Assembly: GCF_902459685.1 (NCBI RefSeq)
Contig: NZ_CABPSF010000007.1
Span: forward strand, 62,001 to 126,000
Direction: 5' to 3'
DNA from: Pandoraea iniqua
Lineage (GTDB): Bacteria > Pseudomonadota > Gammaproteobacteria > Burkholderiales > Burkholderiaceae
Length of the DNA: 64,000 nt
Shown: piece by piece, positions 24,988 through 33,033 of the stretch
Layout of the letters: each line of letters starts with the position of its first letter
Position numbering within the stretch: the stretch's first letter is position 1
The notes under the pieces: generated by a model
Databases searched by the model: none
What the model was told of the DNA's origin: nothing
Seen by the model: the letters and a program-made list of their open reading frames with translations, nothing else
Program-made: the position numbers and the translations under genes

Positions 24988-27207
24988 TCAGAAATCGATC
25001 TTGGCGTTCAGGCTGACCATACGCGGGTCGGCCGGCTTGATGTAGTTGTCGTACTGATATTCCCAGTACTTGCGGTTCGTCAGGTTGCTGACGGCCGCGC
25101 GCAGCGTCACGTCCTTGCCGGCAACGCGCGTGCGGTAGGTCGCGCCGATGTTGATCAGCGTGTAGCCCGACACCGTGAGCGAATTCGCCGGGTTCAGCAC
25201 CGTGCGGCCGTTGTAGCGGATATCGCCGCCCACCGACAGGCCCGGCACATACGGAATCTTGTAGTCGACGTTACCCGAGAGCACGAAGCGCGGCGCACCG
25301 CCTACACGATTGCCGTCGAAGCCGTTCGTGCGCGAGTACCAGCTATCGAGTGCCATCGCGCTGGCGCCCAGCGTCCATTGCGTACCCAGCTTCACCGAGC
25401 CGGCCATTTCGATGCCCTGATAGATCGACTGCCCGTCCGACACACGCACGTTGCTGCCATCCGTGTACACGGCGCCGCGCTCGATGCGGAACAGCGCCGC
25501 CGTTGCGCTCCAGTTCGACTGTTCCGTCTTCACGCCCACTTCGTACTGGCGGCTTTTCACCGGGTTCAGCACGGCACCCGCATTCGCGTACTGCACGGCG
25601 ACCACTTCACCTGCTTCCAGCGCTTCGACGTAGCTCGCATAGGCCGTGGTATTCGGCGTGAGCTTGTACATCACCGCGATGGTCGGCGTGACCACACCGT
25701 TCTTCGAGTACGTCGACACGCCCTGCGCGTTCGTCTGGTTGTAGTTCGTGAAGCGAACCCCGGCGAGTACCGACCAGCGATCCGTGAGCTGCACCGTGTC
25801 CGACGCGAACGCCGAGCGTTGCTCGATCGCGCTGGAGCGTTGTGCCTGAAGCGGCGTGCCGTTGCCGTAGTACTGATACGACGTGCCCTGATACAGATTG
25901 CCCAGATAGGTCGGGCTGTAGACGTAAGCGTAGTCGTTCGTCTGGTACTGCGAGGCGATGCCGAACGTCAGTTGATGGGCAAACGGGCCCGTGCGCAGCT
26001 TGCCTTCGGCCGTGATCTGCCAAGCGCGGAACATGTTCGTCTCCGAGCCCAGATCGTTCTGACCGCTGAAGTCGCCGGCACCGTTCAGCAGATACAGCGT
26101 CGCTTCGTTACGGTCGCGCGTCGATTTGTTGAACGCGTAGTTCGCCGACACCTTCCAGTCCGGATTGATCTGATATTGCAGACCCGTCGTGTAGAACTGC
26201 GTGATCGTGTTCAGGTGCGTAGCCTGCGTTTGCAGGTTCGACGTCGACGCGTTGATCGGACCGGGCAGTTGATTGCCCGTGAAGCTGTACGTCGACAGCG
26301 ACGGCGACGTGCCCGTTGCGCGGCGGTCCTGATACATCGCGCCGAAATTCCACGTCAGATCGCGCGTAATGCGGGCATCGAGCGCGACCGATACCGTATC
26401 GCGATTCAGATTGCCGTCCGTATAAGTGCGGCCCTCTTCGTGCGTGTAATTCAGGCGAGCGCCGAACATATCGTCCGGCCCGGCGCGCCCGCCCAGATCG
26501 ACGTGCTCACGCCAGATCCCCTCCGAGTGGAAGCCCACGTCCACGCTGGCGATGCGCTCGTCGGTGGGCTTCTTCGTCACGTAGTTGATCACGCCGCCCG
26601 GCGCCACAAAGCCGTACATGAAGCCCGACAGGCCCTTGAGCAATTCCACGCGATCGAACTGTTCGTACGGCATGGTGACGCCGTAGGTCATCACCGGGAG
26701 GCCGTCGAGCTTGAAACCGTATTGCCAGTCGATCGGCATGCCGCGCACATAGACATAACCGGCCCACGCATCGAACGCGTTACTGCCGTCGGTAACCGAA
26801 GCATCGGTCGAGAACACGTCGCCGAGCTTGGCCGGTTGCCGTTGTTCGAGTTGTTCCTGACTCACCACCGTGGTCGAGAACGGCGTATCGAGCTGGCTGC
26901 GCGAGCCGAGCGCGCCGTTCGACACCGACTGCTTCAGGTTCTGCGGCGTTTCGCGCAGCACCGAGCTGGTCACCGTCGTGGCCTTGAGCGTGGCCTGCGT
27001 GGCCTGCGCCGTGCTCGCGTCGTTGGCGGGTGCCGTGGTGAGCGCAGGCGTCTGGGCACTTGCATCGGCCGACTGGGCCAGCGCCGGGGCGCTCACGCCC
27101 AATGCCAGCATAGCGGCGAGGGTGATCGGCGTGAACCGAACGAACTGGGTGCCGGAAATCCGGCGGCCGGCCGTGCGGCGCGCACGTGAGGCGTAATCGA
27201 AAGACAT
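24988..27207 (-). CDS. TonB-dependent siderophore receptor
   Basis: A 739-residue outer-membrane receptor. The start is MSFDYASRAR at 27207. The signal peptide runs to about residue 43 (AAMLALGVSAPALAQ), then a Thr/Ala-rich stretch with a TonB-box-like region. The plug domain is at about 85-230 (TPFSTTVVSQEQLEQRQPAKL, YVYVRGMPIDWQYGFKLDG, GLSGFMYGFVAPGGVINYVT), then a 22-strand barrel ending in the C-terminal aromatic DPRMVSLNAKIDF. There is no N-terminal STN signalling domain, so it is not a FecA-type transducer. A Fur-like palindrome is 51 bp upstream. No siderophore synthesis or periplasmic uptake genes are adjacent, so it probably takes up a foreign siderophore (inference). Confidence 0.92.
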   Translation of the reverse strand: MSFDYASRARRTAGRRISGTQFVRFTPITLAAMLALGVSAPALAQSADASAQTPALTTAPANDASTAQATQATLKATTVTSSVLRETPQNLKQSVSNGALGSRSQLDTPFSTTVVSQEQLEQRQPAKLGDVFSTDASVTDGSNAFDAWAGYVYVRGMPIDWQYGFKLDGLPVMTYGVTMPYEQFDRVELLKGLSGFMYGFVAPGGVINYVTKKPTDERIASVDVGFHSEGIWREHVDLGGRAGPDDMFGARLNYTHEEGRTYTDGNLNRDTVSVALDARITRDLTWNFGAMYQDRRATGTSPSLSTYSFTGNQLPGPINASTSNLQTQATHLNTITQFYTTGLQYQINPDWKVSANYAFNKSTRDRNEATLYLLNGAGDFSGQNDLGSETNMFRAWQITAEGKLRTGPFAHQLTFGIASQYQTNDYAYVYSPTYLGNLYQGTSYQYYGNGTPLQAQRSSAIEQRSAFASDTVQLTDRWSVLAGVRFTNYNQTNAQGVSTYSKNGVVTPTIAVMYKLTPNTTAYASYVEALEAGEVVAVQYANAGAVLNPVKSRQYEVGVKTEQSNWSATAALFRIERGAVYTDGSNVRVSDGQSIYQGIEMAGSVKLGTQWTLGASAMALDSWYSRTNGFDGNRVGGAPRFVLSGNVDYKIPYVPGLSVGGDIRYNGRTVLNPANSLTVSGYTLINIGATYRTRVAGKDVTLRAAVSNLTNRKYWEYQYDNYIKPADPRMVSLNAKIDF

Positions 27208-27257
27208 GACAAAAATCCCGAGTGACAGAGGCAAAAAGCCTGTTTGCTAATTTTGTT

Positions 27258-27282
27258 AATGAGAATCGTTAACGTTCTCATT
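27258..27282. promoter_or_regulatory. Fur-box-like palindrome before the TonB receptor
   Basis: Arms AATGAGAA and TTCTCATT flank TCGTTAACG, giving a 25-bp near-perfect dyad with the GAGAAT/GTTCTC core seen in betaproteobacterial Fur sites. Iron repression of the receptor is expected. Confidence 0.75.
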
Positions 27283-27648
27283 CGTGACGCGGGATGGTAG
27301 CAGACTGTTACGCATCGTCAACAAACGTTGAGCCGTGCCGGGAGAAACAACACCCAAATACAACATTCACAACATTCCAAATCCTTACAGCGCGGGGAAT
27401 ATTGACGACGGCGGTGTTTTTTGTCAGGCGCCCTGCGACGCGAGCGCATCAGGATCGGCGGGGAGGCATTCGGCGTGTGAGCCGCGGGGATTGAGCGAGG
27501 ACTGAGCGAGGACTGAGCGGGGATCGAGGGGGCGTCGATACCAGCGCGAAATCCGCGATAAATAAGCTAGTATTGCGGCACTGTCGCCTACCGGGCGGCC
27601 AATTGACTGGAACGCCGGTCCTTATCAGGGGCCGCAGCGCATTGTGGT
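27283..27648. other. Non-coding region between the TonB receptor and an Lrp gene
   Basis: No gene seen. The left half (about 27300-27425) is AT-rich for this genome. A short tandem repeat follows at 27492-27524. The lrp promoter is presumably near 27550-27600; no box is clear. Confidence 0.55.
27492..27524. repeat. 11-bp tandem repeat, three units
   Basis: TGAGCGAGGAC twice exactly, then TGAGCGGGGAT. Upstream of the lrp-eamA pair; length could vary between strains. Confidence 0.6.
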
Positions 27649-28128
27649 ATGGAACTCGACGCCATTGATTTGAAGATTCTGCGGGAGCTGCAAGCCGACG
27701 CCCGCCTCACCAACGTGGAACTCGCCTCGCGCGTGAACCTCTCGCCCTCGCCTTGTCTGGCGCGGGTGAAAGCGCTCGAAACGGCGGGTTACATCCGGCA
27801 GCGCGTGACGTTGCTCGACCCGGCGCGTCTCGGGTTGCACATCAACGTGTTCATTCACGTCACGCTGGAGAACCAGCATCGCGACGGCCTCGACGCCTTC
27901 GAAGCCGCCGTCACCGCCCTGCCCAACGTCATGGAGTGTTACCTGATGTCGGGCGACGCCGACTATCTGCTGCGCGTGATGGTGGCCGACATGAGCGCCT
28001 ACGAGACGTTGATCACCGATCGCATCTCGCGCATCCCCGGTATTCGTAACATCCGCTCCAGCTTCGCCCTCAAGCAGGTGCTTTACACGACTGCCGTGCC
28101 GGTACCCGACGCGTCCGGCGATGCCTGA
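27649..28128 (+). CDS. Lrp/AsnC-family regulator, coupled to an EamA transporter
   Basis: A 159-residue regulator. The helix-turn-helix is at residues 2-60 (MELDAIDLKILRELQADARL, VNLSPSPCLARVKALETAGYI), the RAM domain at about 68-145 with YLMSGDADYLLRVMVADMSAYE, close to the leucine-responsive type. The AUG is well placed. Its last 8 bp overlap the start of the EamA transporter gene, so regulator and transporter are translated together, unlike the divergent Lrp/LysE pair at 16 kb. The transporter is its most likely target. Confidence 0.9.
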   Translation: MELDAIDLKILRELQADARLTNVELASRVNLSPSPCLARVKALETAGYIRQRVTLLDPARLGLHINVFIHVTLENQHRDGLDAFEAAVTALPNVMECYLMSGDADYLLRVMVADMSAYETLITDRISRIPGIRNIRSSFALKQVLYTTAVPVPDASGDA

Positions 28129-29032
28129 GGGCACGTCGCACGTCGGTCAACAACTTGCCTTGCACACGGCCGCCATGCTCTTTGGCGCGTCGGCGTTGTT
28201 TGGCGAGCATATTGCGGCATCGAGCACGATGATCGTGTTCGGGCGCGGGCTGTTCTCGTGGCTGGCGCTCACCGTCATCGCCATGGCGGGACTCGCCGGC
28301 CTGCGCAGTGCTGCGCGGCTCTCGGGCGGCGCGCCATGGCAGGGTCTCGCCCCGTCGTCGGCCGTGCGCCTGCTCATCGCGGGCGTCCTGCTCGCCGTGC
28401 ATTGGCTGGCCTTCTTTCTCGCCATCAAAGAAGGCGGGGTCGCCGTCGGCACCCTCGGTTTTGCGTGCTTCCCGGCGTTCGTCATCCTGCTCGAATGGCC
28501 ATTGCGCCGTGAGCGTCCGACGCTCGGCGACGCGGGTGTCATTGCGCTGGTGTGCATCGGGCTTGCCCTTGTCACGCCGCAATTCGACTGGCAGGCCAAC
28601 GCCACCATCGGCCTCGCGTGGGGCGTGCTTTCCGGGGCGATCTACGCCGTCATTGCGCTCTCCAATCGGGTGCTCGGTGCGCAGGCGTCGCCGTTGCAGG
28701 CCAGTTGGTGGCAGTGCCTCGCCATCGTGATCGTGCTCGCGCCCTTCGTCGGCCGTGAGGCGCTCGACCTGCCCGCATCGCAATGGGGCTGGCTTGCGTG
28801 CCTCGGCATCGTATGCACGGCGCTCGCGTACACGTTATTCATCCACGCCTTGCGCACCGTGAAAGCGAGTCAGGCCGCCGTCGTCATTGCGCTGGAACCG
28901 GTGTATGCGATTGCGTTTGCATGGGTACTGTTCGGCACCTCGCCCACGCTGAAGATGCTCGTGGGCGGCGCGTGCATCGTCGGGGCCGTTGCATGGTCCG
29001 GCTGGATGCGCGGGCGTCGCGGCGCCCACTGA
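28121..29032 (+). CDS. EamA/DMT-family transporter
   Basis: A 303-residue inner-membrane protein of two five-helix EamA repeats, about ten helices. Motifs: LHTAAMLFGASALFGEHIAA (start of repeat 1), GVLLAVHWLAFFLAIKEGGVAVGTLGFACFPAFV, and in repeat 2 GLAWGVLSGAIYAVIALSNR, then RTVKASQAAVVIALEPVYAI with the Leu-Glu-Pro-Val motif of the family. EamA proteins export amino acids such as cysteine pathway products, threonine or homoserine. It begins inside the end of the Lrp gene (8-bp overlap), supporting amino-acid export control. A stem-loop lies 21 bp after the stop. Confidence 0.88.
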   Translation: MPEGTSHVGQQLALHTAAMLFGASALFGEHIAASSTMIVFGRGLFSWLALTVIAMAGLAGLRSAARLSGGAPWQGLAPSSAVRLLIAGVLLAVHWLAFFLAIKEGGVAVGTLGFACFPAFVILLEWPLRRERPTLGDAGVIALVCIGLALVTPQFDWQANATIGLAWGVLSGAIYAVIALSNRVLGAQASPLQASWWQCLAIVIVLAPFVGREALDLPASQWGWLACLGIVCTALAYTLFIHALRTVKASQAAVVIALEPVYAIAFAWVLFGTSPTLKMLVGGACIVGAVAWSGWMRGRRGAH

Positions 29033-29053
29033 TTCCGGCGGCCATAACCACAA

Positions 29054-29073
29054 ACAGGGGCCGGAGCCCCTGT
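29054..29073. terminator. Stem-loop between EamA and SDR genes
   Basis: ACAGGGGC-CGGA-GCCCCTGT, an 8-bp perfect stem between convergent genes. The T-content after it is modest on the minus strand (TTTGTGG) and poor on the plus strand. Confidence 0.55.
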
Positions 29074-29101
29074 GTGTGAATGTGAAACAAACTGCCGCCG
29101 A

Positions 29102-29860
29102 TCAGATAAACATACCGCCCGAAGCTTCGATGCGTTGGGCGTTGATCCAGCCCGTTTCATCGGCCAGCAGCGCCGCCACCATGCCGCCGATATCCTCGGC
29201 TTCGCCCACTCGACCGAGTGCCGTGTTCGCGGCAACCATCTGATTCACGCCCGAGTTGTCGCGCACCGTGCCGCCGTTGAAGTCGGTGGCAATCGCCCCC
29301 GGCGCAACGGTGTTGGCCCGAATGCCGCGCGCGCCCAACTCTTTCGCGAGATAGCGCGAGAACACCTCGATGCCGCCCTTCATGATCGCGTAGGCCGATG
29401 CCCCCGGCAGCGAGAAGCGCGCCAGACCGCTCGACACATTCAGAATGCGTCCGCCGTCGGCGATCAACGGCAGCAGCGTCTGCGTGAGGAAATACGGCCC
29501 CTTCAGGTGAATGCGCACGAGGTCGTCGAACTGCGCTTCGGTCGTTTCCGCGAACGGTGCGTGCAACCCCGTGCCGGCGTTGTTCACGAGGAAGTCGAAC
29601 GTGTCGCGCTTCCAGACTTCCTTGAGCACACGCTTCACTTCGGCGGCAAACGGAGCGAACTGGGCGCTGTCGGCAACGTCGAGCGGCAGGGCGACGGCGT
29701 TGGCGCCAAGCTTGCCGATCTCGGCGACGACCGCGTCGGCTTCAGCACGCTGGCTGCGATAGGTAAGGATGACGTCGATACCGCGACGGGCGGCGGCCAG
29801 TGCCGAAGCGCGGCCCAGACCGCGGCTGCCACCGGTGATTAGAACGATCTTGCGGGTCAT
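29102..29860 (-). CDS. Short-chain dehydrogenase/reductase (SDR, classical)
   Basis: A 252-residue NAD(P)-dependent oxidoreductase. Cofactor motif ITGGSRGLGRASAL (residues 8-21), NNAG (LVNNAGTG), catalytic Ser in NVSSGLARFS, and YxxxK in SAYAIMKGG, 13 residues after the Ser. The C-terminus (RIEASGGMFI) is normal for FabG-like SDRs. The basic YRSQR after strand 2 suggests NADPH. Divergent from a LysR gene with a perfect palindrome between them, which likely controls it. Substrate unknown. Confidence 0.9.
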   Translation of the reverse strand: MTRKIVLITGGSRGLGRASALAAARRGIDVILTYRSQRAEADAVVAEIGKLGANAVALPLDVADSAQFAPFAAEVKRVLKEVWKRDTFDFLVNNAGTGLHAPFAETTEAQFDDLVRIHLKGPYFLTQTLLPLIADGGRILNVSSGLARFSLPGASAYAIMKGGIEVFSRYLAKELGARGIRANTVAPGAIATDFNGGTVRDNSGVNQMVAANTALGRVGEAEDIGGMVAALLADETGWINAQRIEASGGMFI

Positions 29861-29957
29861 GGTGTAACTCCTGAGTTCGAGCGCTGCATGCGGTAGGTGC
29901 TGTCAACGCCTCGGTATCAACATCCTATTGCAACGAATTCCACCAATAAACCCGATG

Positions 29958-29980
29958 AATTTGATTAAACTGATCAAATT
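29958..29980. promoter_or_regulatory. LysR-type operator between SDR and LysR genes
   Basis: AATTTGAT-TAAACTG-ATCAAATT, perfect 8-bp arms and a 7-bp centre. It contains a T-N11-A spacing as in LysR boxes. It lies 97 bp before the SDR start and 42 bp before the LysR start. Confidence 0.65.
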
Positions 29981-30022
29981 CCGATAACAATCGACCGGCA
30001 CGTTTGCCGGATACTCCCCGCC

Positions 30023-30937
30023 ATGCATCAACTCGACGCCATGCGCATCTTCGTCCGGGTGACGGAGACCGGCAGTTTCACGCAGGCCGCCGACAGTCTG
30101 GGACTGCCGCGCGCCAGCGTATCCAACGCCATCAAGCAACTCGAAACCAAACTGGGCACGCGCCTGCTCCATCGGACCACCCGGCGCGTGCAACTCACGC
30201 AGGACGGTCAGGCGTGTCTGGAGCGCTGCAAAGACCTGCTCGCCGATATGGAAGAGTGGGAGACGATGTTCGTGGCGCGCGACGAAGCGCTCACGGGGCG
30301 GCTGCGCGTGGATCTGCCGGCGACGATTGCACGCACCGTCGTGATTCCGCAACTCCCGGCGTTTCTGGCGCTGCACCCGGCGCTGCGTGTGGAATTGTCT
30401 AGCACCGACCGGCGTGTCGATCTCGTGCGCGAGGGGTTTGATTGTGTGTTGCGGATCGGCACCAATGCCGATTCGACGCTGATTGCGCGGCCGCTAGGGT
30501 CGTTACGGCAGGTGAATGTCGCGAGTGCGACGTATCTGAAGCGCTATGGCGAGCCCAAGTCGCTCGACGACCTGCGTGAGCATCGGTTGATTCACTACAC
30601 GACCACGCTTGGCACGCGCCCCATCGGCTGGGAGTATTTCGATGGCGAGCGTTACGCCCAGTGGCCAATGGACGGCGTGCTGACCGTGAATAACACCGAT
30701 GCCTATCAGTCGGCCTGTCTCGCGGGACTCGGGTTGATTCAGGCGCCGGAAACCGGCGTACGCACGCATCTGGCAGAAGGCACGTTGCGGGAGGTGATGC
30801 CGGACTTTCAGGCCGAGCCGCTGGCGGTGACGTTGCTCTACGCCAACCGCCGCCACCTGCCCCGCCGCGCGCAAGCCTTCATGAACTGGCTCGCCGATTT
30901 GCTCACACCGAAGCTGACGGCAACCGAGGGCAAATAG
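30023..30937 (+). CDS. LysR-family regulator, probable regulator of the divergent SDR
   Basis: A 304-residue regulator of normal length. Helix-turn-helix at residues 4-62 (MRIFVRVTETGSFTQAADSL, RASVSNAIKQLETKLGTRLL). The effector domain runs from GRLRVDLPATIARTVV, with CLAGLGLIQAPETGVR near residue 235. This is the subgroup of LysR proteins that commonly sit opposite a single oxidoreductase gene. Divergent from the SDR with an 8-7-8 palindrome between. The effector is unknown. Confidence 0.9.
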   Translation: MHQLDAMRIFVRVTETGSFTQAADSLGLPRASVSNAIKQLETKLGTRLLHRTTRRVQLTQDGQACLERCKDLLADMEEWETMFVARDEALTGRLRVDLPATIARTVVIPQLPAFLALHPALRVELSSTDRRVDLVREGFDCVLRIGTNADSTLIARPLGSLRQVNVASATYLKRYGEPKSLDDLREHRLIHYTTTLGTRPIGWEYFDGERYAQWPMDGVLTVNNTDAYQSACLAGLGLIQAPETGVRTHLAEGTLREVMPDFQAEPLAVTLLYANRRHLPRRAQAFMNWLADLLTPKLTATEGK

Positions 30938-30951
30938 GCACAACTGGCACA

Positions 30952-30987
30952 CCAGCACATCAGCCAGCACATCGGCCAGCACGTCAT
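30952..30987. repeat. 12-bp tandem repeat, three units
   Basis: CCAGCACATCAG, CCAGCACATCGG, CCAGCACGTCAT in a row, between the convergent LysR and TetR stops. Possible slippage site. Confidence 0.55.
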
Positions 30988-31012
30988 CCCGCGCCGGATG
31001 CCGCGATGTGCC

Positions 31013-31666
31013 TTACAGCCCCTGCTCCACCATCGCCACGAGCCGATACCCAAGAGCATCGACTTGCGCATCGGGCAGGTCGCGCAACGGCCCGTCGATC
31101 ACCAGCACCGACAAGCCGTGCACGGCGGCCCAAGCCAGATATTCCGCGCCGGGCCGCTGCGACGGCGCAATGACCCCCGCCGCCAGCATCCGGTCGAGCG
31201 CCGCACTGAGCAACTGAAACGGGTTCAACCCGCTCGCGCCCGCTTTTTCCGGATCGGCCGGCCCGCGCACATTCTCCGAGCTCGCAAACGCCGTGCGAAA
31301 CAGCCCCGGATGCTGGCGTGCGTAATGCAGATAGCCAATCCCCACCGCCCGCAGACCAGCACGCGCAAGGGCCACCGCGTCGTCCTGCGGCATCGCGTCT
31401 AGCGTCGCCAGTTCGCGCTCGATCGCCACCGCCAATTCGGCCAGTGCGGCGGAGCGCACCGCATCCAGCAAGTCCTGCCGGTTGGCAAAGTGCCGATACG
31501 CCGCGTTGGGAACCACCCCGGCGCGGCGGGTCGCTTCACGTAGGATCACGGCGTCCGGTCCACCATCGCGCGCAAGCGCAATCCCCGCCTCCAGCAAGGC
31601 CCGGTGCAGGTCCCCGTGACGGTAAGTCGTGCGCACCGGCCCCGCTGTCGTGTCTTCTTCTGTCAT
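31013..31666 (-). CDS. TetR-family repressor with paired operators, next to a SnoaL-like gene
   Basis: A 217-residue regulator. The start is MTEEDTTAGP at 31666, 7 bases after AAGGAGT. Helix-turn-helix at about residues 15-62 (HGDLHRALLEAGIALARDGG, LREATRRAGVVPNAAYRHFA). The C-terminal domain carries the aromatic YLAWAAVHGLSVLVIDGPL pattern of the WHG subgroup. Two copies of the palindrome GTGGACA-G-TGTMCAY lie 10-60 bp upstream of the start, facing the divergent SnoaL-like gene. So autoregulation and control of that gene are likely. The ligand is unknown. Confidence 0.9.
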   Translation of the reverse strand: MTEEDTTAGPVRTTYRHGDLHRALLEAGIALARDGGPDAVILREATRRAGVVPNAAYRHFANRQDLLDAVRSAALAELAVAIERELATLDAMPQDDAVALARAGLRAVGIGYLHYARQHPGLFRTAFASSENVRGPADPEKAGASGLNPFQLLSAALDRMLAAGVIAPSQRPGAEYLAWAAVHGLSVLVIDGPLRDLPDAQVDALGYRLVAMVEQGL

Positions 31667-31675
31667 TGCAACTCC

Positions 31676-31726
31676 TTGTGGACAGTGTCCATTATGTCTG
31701 CTATTGTTTGTGTACACTGTCCACAA
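31676..31726. promoter_or_regulatory. Tandem TetR operators (two copies of one palindrome)
   Basis: Site 1 (plus, from 31678): GTGGACAGTGTCCAT. Site 2 (minus strand, 31710-31724): GTGGACAGTGTACAC. Each is itself a dyad, GTGKACA-G-TGTMCAY. The two are also mutually inverted: TTGTGGACAGTGT at 31676-31688 is exactly repeated in reverse at 31714-31726. This is a strong repressor-binding arrangement between TetR and the SnoaL-like gene. Confidence 0.75.
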
Positions 31727-31830
31727 AGGCAAGTTGCAGTGCGCAAAAAGCGTCATTTGCACTCGCCGGGATGGTCGACGCAGGCGTTATTCCCTCCCGC
31801 TTTCATGCCGCGCCCGCGTTCATTTCAGTC

Positions 31831-31860
31831 GTTTCATTTCGTTTCGATTCGTTTCATTTC
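31831..31860. repeat. 10-bp tandem repeat in the leader of the SnoaL-like gene
   Basis: GTTTCATTTC, GTTTCGATTC, GTTTCATTTC. A pyrimidine-rich leader about 50 bp before the start codon. A 10-bp period equals one helical turn. Confidence 0.5.
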
Positions 31861-31910
31861 GTCGCCGTTGCAGTCCCCCCGAAGTCACACGCTTTGCATC
31901 AGGAGGCACT

Positions 31911-32333
31911 ATGGTTGAGACGTATCCCGCACACGGCGACGAAGCCGCCATTCGTGCGATCAATGCGGCATGGCTCGACGCCGTGCGCAACAAGAAGGTC
32001 GGCACACTGTTCGCGCATTACGACCCCGAGGTCGTGCTGTTCGACGTGATGCCACCCACCGAGCATCGCGGTATCGAGGCGTACCGCCAGTTGCTCGAGA
32101 GTTGGTTCAGCCATGCGGTCGGGCCGATTCATTTCGAAGTGGCGCAGTGGCAACTCACGCTCGCCGGCGAACTGGCGTTTAGCCACAGCGTGAACACTGT
32201 GCGCAATACGAGCCCGGACGGCCAGTCGCGCGGCGCCACCGTGCGTGCCACCGTCTGCTATCGCAAGACAGAGGGCCGCTGGCGGGTCGTGCACGAGCAC
32301 GCGTCGGTGCCGATGGCGCTGGCACCGTGTTGA
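31911..32333 (+). CDS. SnoaL/ketosteroid isomerase-like (NTF2-fold) protein
   Basis: A 140-residue protein. The ATG follows a perfect AGGAGG 5 bases upstream, which rules out the longer in-frame reading. Sequence pattern: AIRAINAAWLDAVRNKKVGT, LFAHYDPEVVLFDVMPPTEHRG, then beta strands with VCYRKTEGRWRVVHEHASVP at the end. This is a cone-shaped NTF2 fold; the closing WRVVHEHxS is the SnoaL-like/DUF4440 mark. Some members are isomerases or cyclases, many have no known reaction. It is divergent from a TetR gene with paired operators. Confidence 0.85.
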   Translation: MVETYPAHGDEAAIRAINAAWLDAVRNKKVGTLFAHYDPEVVLFDVMPPTEHRGIEAYRQLLESWFSHAVGPIHFEVAQWQLTLAGELAFSHSVNTVRNTSPDGQSRGATVRATVCYRKTEGRWRVVHEHASVPMALAPC

Positions 32334-32427
32334 GCTGTCACCGTTGATTCATCTTGTTTGAGCGCATCAAGGGCCGTCGCCTGCGGGTGTCAGCCCCCCA
32401 TCCCCAGAAGAGATCGAGGAGCATTCC

Positions 32428-32856
32428 ATGCAAGTTCATTCCTATCTGTTTTTCGAAGGTCGTTGCGAAGAAGCGCTGGAGTTCTACAAGAAGGCGTTGG
32501 GTGCCAAGCCCGGCATGCTGATGCGCTACGGCGACAGCCCGGAATCGTGTCCGGAAGGCATGCTGCCGCCGGGCAGCGACAACAAGATCATGCACGGCGA
32601 GATCACCATTGGCGAGACGATGGTCATGGTGTCCGACGGACGCGTGAGCGGTAAGCCGAATTTCGGCGGCTTCTCGCTGTCGGTCGACTTCACCGACAGC
32701 AAAGACGCCGAAAAAGCCTTCAACGCGCTGGCCGACGGCGGCGAGATCGGCATGCCGCTCGGGCCGACCTTCTTCGCCATCACGTTCGGCATGGTCAAGG
32801 ACCGCTTCGGCATGAACTGGATGGTCATCGTGCCGCGCGAGATGCCGAAGGCCTGA
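32428..32856 (+). CDS. VOC-superfamily (PhnB-like glyoxalase) protein
   Basis: A 142-residue protein with a GAGGAGC ribosome site. PhnB/3-demethylubiquinone-type VOC pattern: YLFFEGRCEEALEFYKKALG (residues 6-25), KIMHGEITIGETMVMVSD in the middle, and ADGGEIGMPLGPTFFAITFGMVKDRFGMNWMV split near residue 105-135 at the end. These beta-alpha-beta-beta-beta metalloprotein-like folds are often dimers; E. coli YjdN and PhnB are relatives with unknown activity. Monocistronic. Downstream are an 11-bp direct repeat and a GC hairpin. Confidence 0.88.
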   Translation: MQVHSYLFFEGRCEEALEFYKKALGAKPGMLMRYGDSPESCPEGMLPPGSDNKIMHGEITIGETMVMVSDGRVSGKPNFGGFSLSVDFTDSKDAEKAFNALADGGEIGMPLGPTFFAITFGMVKDRFGMNWMVIVPREMPKA

Positions 32857-32874
32857 CGATCGGCCGCAAGAAGA

Positions 32875-32902
32875 AAGCAAGCAGCAAGCAAGCAGCAAGC
32901 AA
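32875..32902. repeat. 11-bp direct repeat
   Basis: AAGCAAGCAGC twice in tandem plus a partial third copy (AAGCAA). Non-coding, after the VOC gene. Confidence 0.6.
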
Positions 32903-32910
32903 TGCATCGG

Positions 32911-32930
32911 CCCGCCCGCTCAAGGGCGGG
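32911..32930 (+). terminator. GC hairpin after the VOC gene
   Basis: CCCGCCC-GCTCAA-GGGCGGG with no U-run after it; a weak or rho-dependent end. Confidence 0.4.
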
Positions 32931-33033
32931 TCTGCGGGCATCGGGTTGGCAACAACGCGATGCCCGTTTCGCATGCGGCACAACCGTCGCCCCTCGCCAA
33001 CAGATTCCGCAAGCCTGTGCTATCGTCGCCGCC

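Noticed and set aside
24883-27189. A 768-codon plus-strand frame opposite the TonB receptor
   Set aside because: Arg/His/Val-rich antisense shadow; the receptor has intact plug, barrel and C-terminal motifs.
32875-32902. CRISPR-like short repeat
   Set aside because: Direct tandem 11-mers without spacers; no cas genes in the window.
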